DNA from: Nitrospinaceae bacterium
GTDB taxonomy: Bacteria > Nitrospinota > Nitrospinia > Nitrospinales > Nitrospinaceae
Direction of reading: 5' to 3'
Length of the DNA: 64,000 bases
Assembly (NCBI GenBank): GCA_028278405.1
Contig: JANQEK010000007.1
Coordinates: 180,048-244,047 of the forward strand
Shown: piece after piece, positions 63,173-64,000 of the stretch
How the letters are laid out: every line of letters starts with the position of its first letter
Numbering within the stretch: position 1 is the stretch's first letter
Translations under genes and position numbers: made by a program
Notes under the pieces: model-generated
The model's database searches: none
What the model saw: the letters and a program-made list of their open reading frames with translations, nothing else
What the model was told of the DNA's origin: nothing

Positions 63173-63868
63173 TTACGTTTGATTCTGATAGACAAGAGGG
63201 TCCTCCACACCCACCTCTTGAAATCCTTTTTTTCTGAGCAAACAACTGTCGCACTGGCCGCAGGGGTGGCCGTCGGCATCCGGATGATAACAGGAGTGCG
63301 TGAGGGAATAGTCGACACCCAACTCCAACCCCTTTTTGATGATCTCGGCTTTGGTCATTTCGATCAGAGGCGTATGGATTTTGAACTTTGAAGTCCCTTC
63401 GACCCCGGCTTTGGTGGCCAGGTTGGCCATCTGTTCGAACGCCTGGATATATTCCGGACGGCAATCGGGATAACCGGAGTAGTCGATGGCGTTAACGCCG
63501 ATGAAAATGTCCTGTGCATTGGCTGCTTCTGCCGCTGCGAGAGCGAGAGACAGGAAAACCGTGTTCCTGGCCGGGACGTAGGTAACAGGTATCTCTTGAG
63601 TCATTTCCCCCTCGCTTCGCCCCTTGGGCACGGCGATATCGTCTGTCAGTGCCGAACCGCCGAACTGCCTGAGGTCGATCTGGATTTCCTTATGCTCCAG
63701 GGCTCCCATTTTCCGGGAGAGGGCCCGGGACCGTTCCAGCTCCACCCGATGCCTCTGGCCATAATCAAAACAGAGGGTTATCGGCTCGTACCCCTGGTCC
63801 AGGGCGATCGCCAGCACCGTGGCCGAGTCCAGCCCCCCGCTCAGAAGCACGACAGCCTTTTTTTTCAT
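63173..63868 (-). CDS. queC: 7-cyano-7-deazaguanine synthase
   Basis: ATP-dependent enzyme that turns 7-carboxy-7-deazaguanine into preQ0 in queuosine synthesis. The 231-aa chain has the PP-loop [73 protein letters not shown] and the zinc site [24 protein letters not shown]. It works after QueE, encoded at 47017. It is divergent from ffh and leads the TPR lipoprotein gene. Confidence 0.96.
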   Translation of the reverse strand: MKKKAVVLLSGGLDSATVLAIALDQGYEPITLCFDYGQRHRVELERSRALSRKMGALEHKEIQIDLRQFGGSALTDDIAVPKGRSEGEMTQEIPVTYVPARNTVFLSLALAAAEAANAQDIFIGVNAIDYSGYPDCRPEYIQAFEQMANLATKAGVEGTSKFKIHTPLIEMTKAEIIKKGLELGVDYSLTHSCYHPDADGHPCGQCDSCLLRKKGFQEVGVEDPLVYQNQT

Positions 63869-63882
63869 ACAGTTATTATCCC

Positions 63883-63911
63883 TTGGAAGTTAGCGATTGC
63901 TATTATATACT
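63883..63911 (+). promoter_or_regulatory. Candidate promoter of ffh
   Basis: TTGGAA (63883-63888), 17-nt spacer, TATACT (63906-63911), about 45 nt upstream of the ATG at 63963. Confidence 0.45.
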
Positions 63912-63962
63912 ACCCTGCTTACAATAAGCCTAAAATTTGTAAAATCAGGGTCTTCCTGACAT

Positions 63963-64000
63963 ATGTTCGACAATTTATCCAATCGCCTTGAGGCGATCTA
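63963..64000 (+). CDS. ffh: Signal recognition particle protein Ffh, first 12 codons only
   Basis: The window ends after ATG TTC GAC AAT TTA TCC AAT CGC and on, which reads MFDNLSNRLEAI. That is the usual Ffh opening (MFDNLSDRLxxIFKKLRG in many bacteria). Ffh is the GTPase of the signal recognition particle that targets inner-membrane proteins. Only the first 12 residues are seen; the call rests on this N-terminus and the promoter-like sequence upstream. Confidence 0.72.
   Translation, partial: MFDNLSNRLEAI

Overview
The window is a dense chromosomal segment of a Gram-negative bacterium. It carries a complete Tol-Pal envelope system, lipoprotein signal sequences, a BamE-like lipoprotein, RodA, and many periplasmic c-type cytochromes. 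The mix suggests a marine nitrite oxidiser of the Nitrospinota (Nitrospina-like) or a relative among the former Deltaproteobacteria: a NarK-type nitrate/nitrite carrier, numerous small high-spin-like monoheme cytochromes, several SUMF1-domain proteins, a deoxyhypusine-synthase-like protein and a two-domain ThyX-like protein. This assignment is an inference from gene content; no rRNA or other phylogenetic marker was analysed. I saw no tRNA, rRNA, CRISPR array, insertion sequence or prophage.

Layout. 1-4.2 kb (minus): truncated bioB, then an overlapping aroA/DUF255 pair with a clear terminator. 4.3-7.9 kb (plus): two small membrane proteins, a SUMF1 protein and the ThyX-like protein, behind an extended -10 promoter. 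7.9-13.8 kb: a PAS-PAS-GGDEF diguanylate cyclase, the pntA-pntB transhydrogenase, and a membrane protein coupled to a second SUMF1 protein. 13.8-18.3 kb (minus): priA, a VTT-domain membrane protein, cutA, msrP. 18.4-25.4 kb: a basic small protein, parvulin isomerases, a third SUMF1 protein, maf, a radical SAM/SPASM protein, a BASS transporter and a signal-peptide methyltransferase. 25.5-31.4 kb (plus): a DUF1566 protein, a DUF1264 lipoprotein and six c-type cytochrome genes, including a MauG/CCP diheme peroxidase and a triheme lipoprotein. 31.3-34.4 kb (minus): an unknown exported protein, EttA and a zinc-ribbon methyltransferase. 34.6-41.6 kb (plus): efp, then tolQ-tolR-tolA-tolB-pal plus an exported coiled-coil protein. 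41.6-44.4 kb: ispD, a DUF1232-like protein, a peroxiredoxin and a DHS-like protein. 44.4-47.7 kb (minus): the tight run queE-mutY-CDF-ABM. 47.8-52.5 kb: a 2-hydroxyacid dehydrogenase, an EEP nuclease and two exported HEAT-type proteins. 52.5-60.7 kb (minus): ychF, the narK-like carrier, a BamE-like gene, rng, rodA, a 0.8 kb AT-rich non-coding stretch with DnaA-box-like 9-mers, rluD and moaB. 60.8-64 kb: a FolM-like SDR, a TPR lipoprotein, queC, and the first 12 codons of ffh.

How it fits together. Most genes are housekeeping (envelope, cell wall, DNA repair, translation, cofactors). The accessory part is mainly the periplasmic redox module at 26.9-31.4 kb. It has three paralogous monoheme cytochromes with a shared four-cysteine signature, a diheme peroxidase and a triheme lipoprotein, all reading from one candidate promoter. 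Other points for a closer look are the ThyX duplication, the EF-P with asparagine at the usual Lys34 site in a genome that also has a DHS-like enzyme, three SUMF1 proteins lacking the formylglycine-generating cysteines, and the origin-like region at 58.4-59.15 kb.
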